Source of the DNA: Gentiana macrophylla | Lineage: Eukaryota; Streptophyta; Magnoliopsida; Gentianales; Gentianaceae | Direction: 5' to 3' | Assembly: GCA_026214975.1 (NCBI GenBank) | Contig: CM047810.1 | Coordinates: forward strand, 34,572,498-34,636,497 | Length of the DNA stretch: 64,000 bases | Part shown: piece by piece, positions 10,615 to 26,136 of the stretch | How the letters are laid out: each line of letters starts with the position of its first letter | How positions within the stretch are numbered: the first letter of the stretch is position 1 | Position numbers and translations under genes: made by a program | The notes under the pieces: model-generated | What the model was told of the DNA's origin: nothing | Seen by the model: the letters and a program-made list of their open reading frames with translations, nothing else | Database searches by the model: none

Positions 10615-11029
10615 GTCTGGGATGATTGATGCGGGATAACATCATTGAGCTAGCAAGATAAGTATGCTTGTACTATAGCCTTTGCATATATTTACATGGT
10701 TGGACAAAAGTAGCCAAATAACCTACATATCTCACCAAAGAACGAGCTCCTAGATGATTTCCACAGATGCGTTCATGGATTTATCGGAGTAGGTAATTCC
10801 CTTCATCCTATGTAACACACCTTTGCCAAGGTGAAGTGAATGACATGCAATAAACTACAACATTATGTAAAGCATACTGAGTTGTGCACATTTTGGGTTT
10901 CCTTACCTCATTCTGATATGCCGGGTAAATCTATTTTTGGGAAATGAAACGATATGATCTATCCAGATCGCTCTTTGATCAACTGGTAAAACATCCTCGC
11001 TTTCATATCTTCATTCATTGAGTAGCCCT

Positions 11030-11160
11030 ACTAAAAACTTCCTCTATAATAAGGACGATGATGCCAACTTGGATAAAGCATTGTCCTTTTGTTTTTGGAC
11101 CGAGGTTCATGCTCGATCTCAAAACATTCGAACTGAGCTGCCAATTGCTTGACTTTGGCC
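11030..11160 (-). pseudogene. Ty3 RNase H C-terminal remnant
   Basis: The minus strand encodes MAKVKQLAAQFEHFEIEHEP then RSKNKR, matching the end of plant Ty3 RNase H (usually followed by ADALSKLAS, here frame-shifted). No catalytic acidic residues of RNase H and no reverse transcriptase are found upstream. Confidence 0.6.
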
Positions 11161-11277
11161 ATTCTTCATTGGTTCTTTATTGCCTCATACCACCTTTAAA
11201 ATGATTCACCACCAGCTAGGAGTCCTTGTATACTTTGAGATTTCTTGCTCCCAATTTGTTGGTTAGGTTCATTCCCG

Positions 11278-11685
11278 TTATAAGAACTTGTTGAACCTGC
11301 TATATCTATTTTTGTTTGATGACAGTTGTGTAGCAGTTCCTAGATACTTCCATATCGCCTTGATTTTAGTTTTTTCCTCTAAAGTTGCAAATTTCATACG
11401 GATGTGAGTTGGAGATATTAATGCCCTTGGTTTGATCAAGGCAGTCATTACCATTATAATATTATAAGACAATGCCTCGTTGACCACCACATAAATTACC
11501 AACAAAGTCCTTCTCTTTGGTCCATTTCCAAAAGTTGTATTCAGACGAACCACACCTAAGTGTTGTATGGCACCTAAGTGATGTATGGCTGGACCTGTGA
11601 AACTGAATAAAGCATCTGACACCGGCGTGAGGTCCTTATTCGTGAGTTTTAAGGATCGGAACACATTGTGATAAAGCACATTCAC
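11278..11685 (-). pseudogene. Ty3 protease-region remnant
   Basis: A 135-residue frame contains LFSFTGPAIHHLGAIQHLG, VRLNTTFG and VVNEALSYNIIM. This corresponds to the stretch of Tat-type polyproteins after the aspartic protease active site (LxGFTG..., VxVxxPxxYNxIL). The catalytic DTG region itself is disrupted; sequence further upstream (11690-12100) is protease/gag linker with stops. Confidence 0.55.
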
Positions 11686-12104
11686 TGCACTCCCAGTGTT
11701 AACACATATACGATTGACTTATGTACTACAACATCAATAATGAGCCCTTCATTGTTGAATACGAGACGGATCGGGTCAATCGGCTCATAGGTAACTTCTC
11801 ATGTCAGCTTTTCCTTTCTCCCTGTTCGGCTAGAACCAGATAGAGCCATGTTTGATGTCTCAGATTGAATAGATAACGAGCTGGGTCCCCCTACTATTTT
11901 TAAGATAGTGCCCACTATCTAATTATTTTCTTTTTCCTAGTCTTTCTAGGGACCGATCTCGGCTTTGATCATTTTTTCCTGGTTTACACTGATTATCGTT
12001 TCCTTAACATCGATAAGCTCTTTGACTTCATGGTTGATCACCGTCAGTTTGGTCAGAGAACTGATGAAGATTTCCTACCACGATGAGAGAATCAATTTCT
12101 CTCT

Positions 12105-12610
12105 TCAATTCTCTGCAATCTTCCATAGCATGTCCGATGTATAAGTGTGATACTTGCAGTATAGACGTTCATCACATTTATCACGAGGTACCCTTATAGG
12201 TTGTGGGGGCATTGATAGTCCTTTCTTCTCCATAACTGCAAGAATATAAGTCCTGGATTGATTGAGGGGAATCAGGTCTTTGTTCTGAAAGGCTCTTTTC
12301 TTCGCCAGCCTGTTTGTTACGTGGGTGTTGAGCCTATCCAATTGGCTTTTCTTTTCTGCCAAGATCGGTCATCATTCCAATCTCTTTTCCTACCTTGATC
12401 GGCTTCTCTCTTAAGACAATTTTCTTTTTTTCCTTGGAAATGCTTGTAAACCATCTCCACACATTCATTCATAGTATAAGGAATCATGTTGTTGAAATTT
12501 GCATACAATCTTCCCTCTCTTAGACCTCCAACGAATAAGGTGATTAAAACATGATCACTTGCATCCTGGACCAACCTAGACTGATCGGAAAACCTCTTCA
12601 TGTATTCCAA
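12105..12610 (-). pseudogene. Ty3 gag remnant (capsid end and zinc-knuckle region)
   Basis: Two overlapping minus-strand frames match Tat-type gag: SLKRFSDQSRLVQDAS-like text, then LFVGGLREGRLYANFNN. Further on comes a basic region with KYHTYTSDMLWKIAEN, resembling the YCxFHxxxGHxTxxCxxLK knuckle but with the second cysteine lost. The frame change lies near 12330. Confidence 0.65.
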
Positions 12611-12849
12611 TATCGTCTCATTATCCTTTTGTTTTATTGTAAAAAGATGTGAGTGGCATTTCTCTAAATATGCCGAAGAGATATGAAAACGGTCATGAAT
12701 TGTTGCGTTAGATTGGAAAAAATAATAATTGATCGAAGTGGGAGTCTTTTGAACAACTCCATATATTTCCTTGTCTCTAACTTCATTTTATTTCTAGGTT
12801 GTTACATTCTCCCCTCTCTATTAATACTAATTTTCCCTCAAAACTGAAC

Positions 12850-13560
12850 AATACCTGAAGCCATAAAAATGATGGATACATTGCATGCATTTGGGACTCA
12901 TACTCATAAGTAGCCTCTTGTTCAGTTCATAAAGATCACAAGAAACCAAGGCGATTTTCTTCCCACTATCCATCTCCTAGTTTTTGTCTAGAATCTAAAC
13001 ATGATGCTCTTCATAAGTGATATTGCCTTGAAGAACTTTGGTGCTACCTGAAGCATCTGATGGGACTCTGAAAGACAATGCGAAAGATTTGCAAATCATT
13101 TCATCAGGAGCACGAAATATGATCATGTATCTCCAGTAGCTTGAAGCCATTAGGCTTTGGAAACTGCACAATGTCCTTTGTGAAGGGAGATCTAACGTAT
13201 ATCTATTTTCCCTCTTCCTAGGTTAATTTCATCTTGGACTGCCTCATGCAGCCCTAAACCAAAAACTATTTCTCCCCCTTTGGTAGGTCAGTTGTTCTTG
13301 GTGCTGAAATTAGCAGGCTCATGCCGAATGGGTGATCTCGTTGCATAAGGCCTCTGTAAATTTTCATGCATCGGACCATTTCCTTTCCCCACATGATTGA
13401 CCAATGAGACGAATAAATCTAGATTGCTGCTCACTAATTATTGAGCCATTTGAGGCATTGCCTGAGCAACATATATCTACTCAGTTTCCTGTATAGGCCT
13501 AGCTAAATGTCCCTACTGTGTCCTGCTCAAATGGTTCATTTATTACATGTGTGTCGATTC
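12850..13560 (-). pseudogene. Likely gag N-terminal remnant, very degraded
   Basis: The minus strand keeps short protein-like stretches such as QAMPQMAQ and HGKGNGPMHENLQRPYATRS-like text, separated by stops. Position upstream of the gag fragment and similar composition suggest the start of the same element or another Ty3 relic. No frame exceeds 60 codons. Confidence 0.35.
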
Positions 13561-13600
13561 CCCATATGACCTGCACGGAAGGCCTTGGCTGGTTCATTCT

Positions 13601-14706
13601 ATATTGGACTACTGGTTTTTGCTTTTGGGGGCCATGTTTATATTTTTAATTCACAAGGCCATTTTTTAGCATCAATTGACAATGTTGAAAATCGTTTAGG
13701 TTGATTTTAACTAAATGACCAGGTAATTGGGCCACCGAATAATGATCCAAGAAGCTTTATAATAAGCCTCGAAACAAACAAGACATAAGAGGGCTAAGAG
13801 TTTCTCTCCAGGTAGCCACTTGGACGGACAAGTTAGTTTGGTATAGTTGTATTTTCTATTGAAACGGTGAGCACAGTATTTAAAAGTGTGCGTACTTGTA
13901 AAATGAGGACGATGATCCCTTTATATAGTGTCATATCATGGGCAAATATGTTACTATGTATTAAAGTAGTGGGGAAAAGTCTTCATAAAAAAAGATTTGA
14001 AATTTGGCAATGGTACCTAAGAAGATTTATTGCAATCGTATTGCTTGTGATGGGGGGATTTACGTTCGTAAATCTACACATATAGATGTTTAGAACACCC
14101 TACAATGCAGCGCCCAAATCCAAGTGGGTGAGGGCCAATGCACCCACTCAGATCCGAAAAATGATGTAAGGTGTCCCTGACTAATCGTCATTTTTACTGT
14201 GGTGTCCTCGTTGAGAAAATTTTCTGGGTCCACCATTAAATTCAATGCATTTCGAGAGATTTTATGAGATAACGGTTGTAGTAAGGTTGTATCAAGTGTC
14301 ATATACTAGAGTCTTTCATTTTTAATCTCTTTCATATAATTCACGTTTATTGTGTATGAAATATTAGAAATATAAGGTTGTAATGTATGTTATTTAACAC
14401 AATCCTAATAGAATGGTTGTTTATAAATTTGTCATGTTAAATTGGTATATGAAAAATATTTATATAAAACACCAACTAAAAAAAATAAAATTATAATAAT
14501 AACTAATAAGCACTATTCACATACATTACTCAAAATATGACTTAAGAGTAAAAAGAGAAATAATCCCTCATACATCCATTTCATATCTTCCTCTTTGGTA
14601 ACAAGATGAACAACCTAGAAATTTCAACCTATCAATTAATCCTTAACCATTTCTGTTGATTCCCCATTCATTCACGACCAAATTCAGTTCATCCTCTCTT
14701 TATTAC
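13601..14706. other. Intergenic region upstream of the PABP gene
   Basis: AT-rich DNA with no convincing gene. Two frames of about 70 codons (13867-14085 plus and 14090-14302 minus) have no recognisable domains. It probably contains the distal promoter of the PABP gene. Confidence 0.5.
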
Positions 14707-18675
<3,969 letters not shown>

Positions 18676-19329
18676 GGACTCTTTGTCACAGCTGGCGTTC
18701 AAATGGAGCAAGATTTTGTAGTTGTTTTTGTTGTGTTGGGAGGGTATCTTGAACTTGGGAGTATCCTCGATACAGGGAGGTTACAGAGTTGTTATTGAGA
18801 CTTGAATACAAACTGCAAGTCATTTTATGCAGAAAATTTAATTAGAATTTATATGGATTTTGAACGCATTTTTGCACATATGGCATGTGCGTGGTGGATA
18901 TGTTTCCATTATTATGATTGGATCTTCTGAATTTATGGTTTTTTTCTTACCTTTGGCTTTAGTTGCAAGTCATTGATTACCCTTTCTTGCTCATTATTTC
19001 CTTGAGATGATCTTTCTGCATTCAATCATGACATAGCCTATTAGACTTAGTTTTGTGTAGTAGCATTTAAGGAACAAACCCCTATGATCTTTCCCCATAA
19101 TAGTCTTCTATACTTGGGGGTTCAACCAAAACAATAACACCATAAGAAAAACTATACCCTACACTAGTTAGAGCATCTGCTAATCTGTTATCTTCCTTGA
19201 ATTGTAATGACTCATTTGTTTCGCAAATAATGTAATATAACACAATGAAATGAAAGGAATGGAATGGAATAAATTTAATCTATTACTGTGTTTGGAATAG
19301 GGAAGAATGAAATGAAACAAATTTCATAA
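18676..19329 (+). other. PABP 3' UTR and downstream intergenic DNA
   Basis: AT-rich sequence after the PABP stop, with T-rich stretches and possible polyadenylation signals near 18830-18845. No further coding sequence is seen. Confidence 0.5.
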
Positions 19330-20450
19330 TGACTGACACATCAAGTGGTGGTGGGTGGTGAGGAGTAGGGTGGGGTGGCTTAAGGGTAGAGGTGAGATAG
19401 GGATGAGGTGGTAGGGTAAGGTATGTTAGTGATGGACAAAGTAGGATAGGGTAAGGTAGGGTAGGGTGTGATAGGGACACATGGTAGAGCGGGTGTGAAG
19501 GGGGACACATGGTAGAGCAGGGTGTGGGTGAGGTGGTAGCATGACGCGGGTTAGGATAGGGTGAGGCATGTGGGGATGGGATGTGGTAGGTTATGGTATA
19601 ATAGGGTTGTGCGCATGTGATGCGGACGCGTCTGATGCGAAGCTATCGGATTCGACATTAACCGCAATTGAATACCTAGACAAAATAGAACGTTCAGGCA
19701 TGTGGTAGTATTTTGACCGTAACATTGGGGCTCCGATATCTGCTTGTTTAAGAAGGTCTGTGTAATCAGGGTCTAGATTTTTGTGTTGACTGATTTTTGT
19801 AATTATTCTGCGTTTTTCTATTTTTGGAAAGTCTCGAATTGGGCGGCTATAAATATCCTGCCTGTGGGATTGTTTTAGACATACTTGAATAATACACAAC
19901 TATGTTGCTTCTCAGAGCATATTCTGAAACCTTGTTTGTGCGTTCATCTCTTATTTCTCTTCCTTGTCTGTTTTCCCAGCACACTCCGGCGTCAACATGG
20001 TAGAGTGGGGTAAAGAGAATGGTGTAGGATAGGGTAGGGTAATGTGCGGTGATGTAAATGTCCATGGTAGGGTGAGGGTACGTGGTGAGGTTAGGATTAT
20101 GTAGGGTTAGGCGGGTGATGATGCGGGGTATGATGGTAGGGTAAGGTGGTGTGGTTGGGTAGGGTCGTAAGGTAAGGTTGTTTGTGGTAAAGGTGGGTGG
20201 GTGGGATATGGTATGATAAGGTGAATGTGGGATAGGGTGCTGTGGTAGGATAAGTGGTAGGTATGGTATGGTGAGGTCGGGTAGGATAGGGACAGTGGAT
20301 ATGGCGGGGTAAAGTGAGGTAAGGTGGGGAGAGGTAAGGTAGTGGTGAGGTTAAGAGGTGGTATGGTAAGGTGGGTAGAGTTGGGTATGGCGAGTGTCGT
20401 TGCGTATGATAGTATAGTACGGTAGGTGGGAGTGGTGCTGGTTCCAATGG
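19330..20450 (+). repeat. Strand-asymmetric G-rich (GGTAGGGTA-like) minisatellite, split by an insert
   Basis: Two tracts (about 19330-19600 and 19990-20450) are made of imperfect short units such as GGTAGGGTA, GGTAAGGT and GTGGTAGG. There is almost no C on the plus strand. Larger units also repeat, for example ACATGGTAGAGCGGG and ACATGGTAGAGCAGG near 19480 and 19505. The minus-strand frames through it (Pro/Tyr/His/Thr-rich) are artefacts of the repeat. The units are not the plant telomere repeat TTTAGGG. Spaced G runs suggest quadruplex potential. Confidence 0.8.
19600..19990 (+). mobile_element. LTR-like insert within the G-rich tract
   Basis: About 390 bp of normal-composition DNA interrupts the minisatellite. 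It has a TATA box (GGCTATAAATATCC near 19844), then a T/C-rich transcribed-leader-like region ending CCCAGCACACTCCGGCG, and a CTCCGATATC block upstream. This resembles a solo LTR or TRIM fragment. Terminal TG/CA and target duplications could not be fixed. Confidence 0.35.
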
Positions 20451-21070
20451 AATTCATAGGCAATGTGAGTGGAGATAGTAGAGGACCACATATTTGTCAA
20501 ATTTTATTTCATGCCACCAATTTTTGAAGGTAATGAAAATTGACCTTTCAATTCCATTCCTGTTGAACTGCCTTCCATCTCTCAATGAAAAATCATTTCA
20601 TTTGTGTTGCTTGGAGTGAGGTTTAAAGTCAGGATACTCTGATACCATGAACTACCATCGCAAAAGCTTAAGCTAATGAGTTGATAAATAATTTACGTAT
20701 TTCAACAATTCTTATTCTTACGAAGCAAACGAGTCGTAAGTGTTTTTCACCTCCCAATCTTTAATCAATACACAGGAGCTGTGCAGCAAAGGATAGAATT
20801 CCGTCACATGAAGCCTACTCAACAACTTTTCCATTATTAGCATCTCGGAAAGGTCTCTTCGAGTGCAATATGGCCTATACTTTGAATTCTTTACTTTCTA
20901 CAATTTGACATTTGTTTTTAACTTTACTGCAAGATAAGTACAAAAGAATGGATATATAAAATGTAAGTAGCTATTAACAAGTGCAGCTCGTGCTCAGGGG
21001 AGAAGCATATGCAAACAGCACCGCTTTACAGATACGTTTTGCCAATTCCAGGCACGGATTATATGAAATG
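20451..21070. other. Intergenic, 3' flank of the FKBP gene
   Basis: Moderately AT-rich sequence with no recognised element. Its right part would hold the 3' UTR of the minus-strand FKBP gene. Confidence 0.5.
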
Positions 21071-24000
21071 TTATCCTTCAACGACTTTAACAGGAGATCT
21101 GCACGCACGAATACAAAGAAGAAGAAGAAAAAAGCATTATTGTTTTCATGATATGATATAACCCTTTTCTGACAAACAAATGTTTCGGTTCCCATAATAC
21201 AAAAAAAAAAAGGCGAAAAGAATCTGTTTTGCTTACCCAAATGCACTATCTTTGATGGACAGTAATTCAACATCGATCTGCATATCAAAATAGTAAGTAT
21301 GACCAATAAGCAAACGTCAAGAAAAGCTCTACTTTCCACACACACAGAGATATATCAAACTCTAAAAAACAAGCAGACGTGGCGTTACATTTAATAGCCA
21401 AAGGTCATTCGATGTTTGGAATCAAAGCTAAGACAGATCTATTGCGAGCATATTTAGTAAATGAAACTGTAGCCTCTCTTTGGAAAAGGAAATCTAGTAT
21501 TCCAAAGTTGTAAAGAAAAAAAAAATTGGATGCAAGTACATTAATATCCATGAGCCATTTGTACTGAAACTCCTTCACATAGTATTTAAATCCCAGAATT
21601 CTAACAGCATACATATAGAGATTTATGTTGAGCATAGCCAAGTTATTCTGTAATAAAAACAAACAAGTAATGTTACCTCGATAGTTGCATTCGGAGGAAT
21701 TTCTTGCACACCTCTACGTCCATAAGCTAGCTCAGGAGGAACTATTAGCAAACGCTGCAAGAAAGATATAAACGACATATAGAGTGACATATACAAATCA
21801 TTGCTTTGAGATAAGATAGCAGTTTAATAACCTATAGGGTAAAAGTGCTTGAAATACCTTCTAAAGAAATGGAATTTATAGTGCTACTTAGTTACTGCAT
21901 CATGAAGAAGTTTTTTTTTTTCTAAATAAAGAATTTTCACATTCAACTTTGGTAAATTTAAGAATGTTTGTTAAATCCAATGATTTAAAGCATTTTGAAT
22001 GCAAATATCCTTGACAGACTAACGAAATTACTGTTCAGATTATCAGTTTTATCTTTCAGAGCTAAGATCATATATATTCACGTAATAACTTCGTCACCTG
22101 GCCTCCAACTCGCATGCCTTCAACGCCCAGGTCCAATCCTTTTAGAACTTTTCCTCTCTCTGATTGGCCAACATCAAATCCATATGGCTAAACCAAGAGA
22201 TTAGAGTAAGAGAGGTTAGCCTTTTACATGGAAAAAAAATAACACTTTTACTGTTTTGTGTTATATGATATTAGCATACCAAGGATGGAAACTATATATA
22301 CGAAATACACGGATGGAAACTAAATATACGAAATACACCACACATAGAAACTACATTTAGCCATGGTTTTTCACGCATGTATGTTGTATAACAAGGAACT
22401 CTTACGTATGATACCATACGCAGAATCTTATGACTTCTATTTTCAATTATTGTTTGATACCATACGCGGAATCCTATCTTCATTTATTGTCTGATACCAT
22501 ATCTACCAAAACCATGCATCGTTCTGCCAACACGGACATCTAGTAACTCTGGTCCAACTAAGGGCAAAAACTTTCTAGGCAAATGCTGTGTATGTGTTTA
22601 CTAAAAACGTGTGTTTCATGAAGAAAATCGAACAAATGTAAGCACAAAAATATAATAGATTCAAGGCACTGCCTTTGAACATACCGTTCCACCACCAACA
22701 CCTAGTCCTTGTCTACTGGTCATAAAAGTTATACCCTTCCATTTGGCAACATAGTGTACCTATATCCAGAAAATGTGAATACAGCCTCTCAGTATAAGGA
22801 AAGTAATGAAAGCAAGAATTGAGGATTCAACAAACACGCTAACAAGACAAAGTCGTAGTGATTTTCCCGTTGAAAGTATATGGATCAGTTATGATCACTA
22901 TGCTCATTGGTAATGAAAGGTCTCAAAGGTTATCTACCTTCTACAGAAACACGCCCAAGAATGCTCAAAACGAATCAAAAAAATGGAAAAGAATAAGAAC
23001 AAGAACTTCAAGGGAGAAATTGCTCGAAAACTCAATACAAATGATAACGGGCTGGATATCTGAGATTCCAAATGAGCTGAAATTAGGATTAAAACACACA
23101 TAAAAAAGAAAAGTTGGGAAATTTTCGACAGTGGCTTGTAACTAAAATAGGGCACAAACTATCATCAGAAAACTAATGGTGCCACAACCATACTGCAACT
23201 CGAGATCCTTTAACCGCTTTTGCTCCGCCACCAATCTTCAAATCATAGTACCTGAAAAAAATGTCTCTACTTTAGAACTCAATGAACACCAAAGATTGCA
23301 AAATGCAAACACTTTAAAAATGGAGGCCACTAACTTAAGACCATTTGGCAAGGTGGTAAATTCACTCTCAGGTACTTTTGCTCCTTTGAGCTACAGGAAG
23401 CACATCACAATCCAAGAGTTAGTGAATCAAAGGAAGGCTGGAAAAAAAATAGTTTCTTTTTTTAAACACTGCAAGGTAAAGGGGGAAAATCCTACAGCTC
23501 GTCGACTTGTACTAGCAGCGGTAGCTGCATCACAGATAAGGGACATTGCACCTGCGCCAACACCAAGTATAGAAGCAAATTATCCAACTGGCAATGCCAC
23601 TGTGCCAGTGACTAGAATGATATAATTAACGGTAGTGCTACATCCACTACAACTATCTCCACAACATCATCCACAACATCATCCACACCACACATTTAGT
23701 CAGGACCCACAAAAAAAAATATTTCTCTCTCCAATCTGTGGACGGGATCATCCACAACATCATCCACTACACTTTTGTGTAGTGGATATAGCATTTTCCT
23801 ATAATTAATTAGAATGTGATGTGTGAGTAATTGAAAAGATTTAACAACCTATCTCAGCAATTAATAAAGATCAGAACAGCAGAGAAGTAGTAAGTAAATG
23901 ATCCAAAATCAAACCACTGAGTAGCAATTACTGGCTGCACAAAGAATTAGTAAGTAACTAACTAACTTGAGGAAAGAAGGCAGCCCAGTAAAACCCGTCT

Positions 24001-24298
24001 TCCATCATGCTTTACTGATGATGACAATGAGCAATGACAAGGCAAAATGAACGCATTCCACCTGAAGGATCTTCTTCTTCCTGTTCATTCAAAATCGAAA
24101 CTTTTTTAGAAGCAGAGGGTAGATTCATATTTTAATTGCACGTACGAATGTATATGTAATTGTGGTGTGGTGTCCGATTGAAAGAGAAATCGAAAGAAAC
24201 TGACTTGTTGTGAGAATTAAAGAAGAAGGATGGTTGTTTAACTGAAGAAAAATGGGTTTAAGAGGATGATTCAAGTGAAGGGATAAAGAAATCTCCAT
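21071..24298 (-). CDS. FKBP-type peptidyl-prolyl cis-trans isomerase, plastid-type (FKBP16-4-like)
   Basis: FKBPs catalyse cis-trans isomerisation of Xaa-Pro bonds. Coding exons on the minus strand: 24298-24146, 24080-24062, 23551-23496, 23390-23335, 23251-23194, 22759-22685, 22187-22098, 21754-21677, 21277-21237, 21098-21071, giving 217 residues. The last seven join in phase and encode the whole domain: SEFTTLPNGLKYYDLKIGGG, VHYVAKWKGITFMTSRQG, PYGFDVGQSERG, VEGMRVGGQ, RLLIVPPELAYG, IPPNATIEIDVELLSIK, ending SPVKVVEG. These motifs recall the FKBP16-4 branch of thylakoid-lumen FKBPs, from memory of the family. The first exon (Ser/Leu/His-rich, few acidic residues) looks like a plastid transit peptide. 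The first three exons are uncertain. A longer third exon (23611-23496) would carry a hydrophobic stretch but has an in-frame TAA at 23582-23580, which the acceptor before 23551 avoids. A MITE sits in that intron. Confidence 0.88.
22283..22500. repeat. Short tandem repeats in an FKBP intron
   Basis: Two adjacent copies of GGATGGAAACTA-ATATACGAAATACAC (about 29 bp) are followed by three spaced copies of TGATACCATA-CG-GAATC-like text. All lie in the intron between the exons at 22685 and 22187. No function is implied. Confidence 0.6.
23630..23799. mobile_element. MITE in an FKBP intron, 9-bp target duplication
   Basis: A 170-bp element is flanked on both sides by TATAATTAA (23621-23629 and 23800-23808). 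Its ends are imperfect inverted repeats: GTGCTACATCCACTACA on the left and, from the other strand on the right, AATGCTATATCCACTACA. Internal CATCATCCACAACATCATCC repeats are present. A 9-bp duplication points to the Mutator superfamily. It lies 18 bp from a possible splice acceptor of the FKBP gene. Confidence 0.8.
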
Positions 24299-26126
24299 TA
24301 ATTTGTTTTCAAGGGTGGTGTGACCGTTAAGGAAGTTGGGTTGGGGAACACTTGATTGAAGAATGAACAACGCTCTGCACAAGAACGATGTTGTTGAAGA
24401 TAATACAACGGATATGGAGAGGTCTTTGCTGGTCTCGTTTTATGTTTCCAGATAATATAAACGGTCCACAAGAACGAAAAACGAGGAAATTGTTGATGTA
24501 GGATATTTTTTAAAGTTTCTTTTTTATATGGTATTCTATAAAGCGGAGGCCATAAAAAAATAATGTAAAAAGATTATTATTTGGAAAAGACAAAAAAACA
24601 TTTCATTAAACTGTTATAATTTTAAAAATTCAAACACAGGGCTATAGGAAAAATGAGAGAATAATTACATACACTATTGTTAGGGGGATACGTGTCGGCC
24701 ACACAAGTAAAACCAGTAATATTACATGGTTTTGTGTTGCCAGAAATGAGTCATGTGGCAATACATGAATGGCTTACACCCAAAACTATATAAGTCGTCA
24801 ACTCGTCACCAAAACCATAGTAGAATAGAAGTTGAAAGCCCAAAAATTTTCACTCTCTACTTTCTCTCTAGTAAAAATATGCCTAACAACCCAAATAATT
24901 TCCTGAAGGTAAATTATTAATTTAAACTGGGTATTCCAAATAAATAAAATATTAAATTTTATTGCTCCCGCCCACCTCTTTTGTAAATTAAAAATTAAAT
25001 TTAATATTTTCATTAACGAAATGTTCTTCTGGATTTAATTCAGATATCATGGACCTATTTGAAAATATTCATTCATTAATTTAGAGTGTTGGAACTGTGA
25101 ATCTGATACACGTTTATGAGAACGGGATAAAAAGAAAACTTTTTAGAATGGAGAGTGAAATCAGTGAGTAATCCTCCTTAATACCCTGAATCTATCTGTC
25201 ATGTCTTCTTTAATCATTGCCTTAAAACATTAATCCCTGAAATAAACCCTCCTTAAACCCCTGAATCTGCCTGTCATCTCTTCCTTAATCATTGCCTTAA
25301 AACATTAATCCCTTAAATATGATCAACTGGGTTTAGGACAACATTTTCTATTAATGTTAATTTAACTGGGTTTAGGACAACGTTTCCCATTAATGTTAAT
25401 TTAACAAATGTTAACATCATGAACTAAGGCTTGAATCTGAACTTGTAATCTGATTAATAAAATTCAACAATGCAGGAGAATGCAATTTGTTGAATGGTCA
25501 TTTAAACATGAATTTATTAAATATCTATCGTAAAAAATGGGTTATTTTTGTTTTTACGAATTATGGGGCTATTTAGGATATATTAATTTATTTTGAATAA
25601 TGTTGTGTTCACGATACTATATACACAAGAACTCTTATAGAAATACTATTTAAACAAAAATCTTTTCAGAAAATAGTAAATAAACAATTGCCCCAAAAAA
25701 TAATAGTAGTAAATTTCTTTAACGACGCCAAATTGATGAAAATTACCACAATCCAAACGTGTCATAAAATTAATGACATCTAACAACTTTTTTAATCTGT
25801 GAAAAAAATTCTAAACGGATTTATATTTTAATACGGATGTAGTATGTGTTTGACTGATTTTTTTTAATTTAAATGAATAATTATTAAAAGATATTCGATG
25901 ATCCGTGAATCAAGGATAATTGCCTAAAATTTGAAATTTGACTTGTGATCCACATTCGACACAAATAACTTAAAAGAGCGGTTAACACATCATAAACGGT
26001 GTATGTATTGTATTGTGTTAAAAAAAAAAAAAAAAAAAAAAATAATAGACGGTTGGGGTCGAAGCAATAGGAGGAGGAAATCATATGTGTAATGCGTATA
26101 CTGTATGTTGACCGATGAAACAAGGT
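24299..26126. other. AT-rich intergenic region upstream of FKBP
   Basis: The part nearest 24299 would be the FKBP promoter and 5' UTR. The rest is AT-rich with short frames of no recognised family. It contains local tandem duplications (25164-25402) and a 23-nt A run near 26020. Confidence 0.5.
25164..25402. repeat. Two adjacent tandem duplications
   Basis: A unit of about 80 bp (CCTCCTTAA...CCCTGAATCT...ATTGCCTTAAAACATTAATCCC) occurs twice at about 85-90% identity. It is followed directly by two copies of a 39-bp unit, AACTGGGTTTAGGACAAC...TTAATGTTAATTT (25325-25363 and 25364-25402). The pattern indicates replication slippage or unequal exchange. Confidence 0.8.
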
Positions 26127-26136
26127 AAACAATCGA

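Larger units (their letters stand above)
10140..13600 (-). mobile_element. Decayed Ty3-type (Tat-like) LTR retrotransposon lacking reverse transcriptase
   Basis: Minus-strand fragments appear in the normal Ty3 order: gag (13560 to 12105), protease-like (11685-11278), end of RNase H (about 11160-11030) and integrase (10614-10154). Only about 120 bp lies between protease and RNase H, where roughly 1 kb of reverse transcriptase would be expected. An internal deletion has therefore removed it. Stops and frameshifts are frequent. The integrase reads WGIDLMGPL and SKWIEAEPLA, and RNase H ends QFEHFEIEHEPRSKNKR, both typical of plant Tat-type elements. No flanking LTR pair was identified. Confidence 0.75.

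Noticed and set aside
19330..20450. Interstitial telomere repeat
   Set aside because: The units are GGTAGGGTA-like and irregular, not TTTAGGG.
20097..20463. Pro/Tyr/His-rich minus-strand frames of about 117 codons
   Set aside because: They are translations of the G-rich minisatellite. Two overlapping frames both stay open because the repeat lacks stop codons on that strand.
23176..23625. 149-codon plus-strand frame
   Set aside because: It is antisense to FKBP exons, whose splice-consistent minus-strand translation matches the FKBP family.
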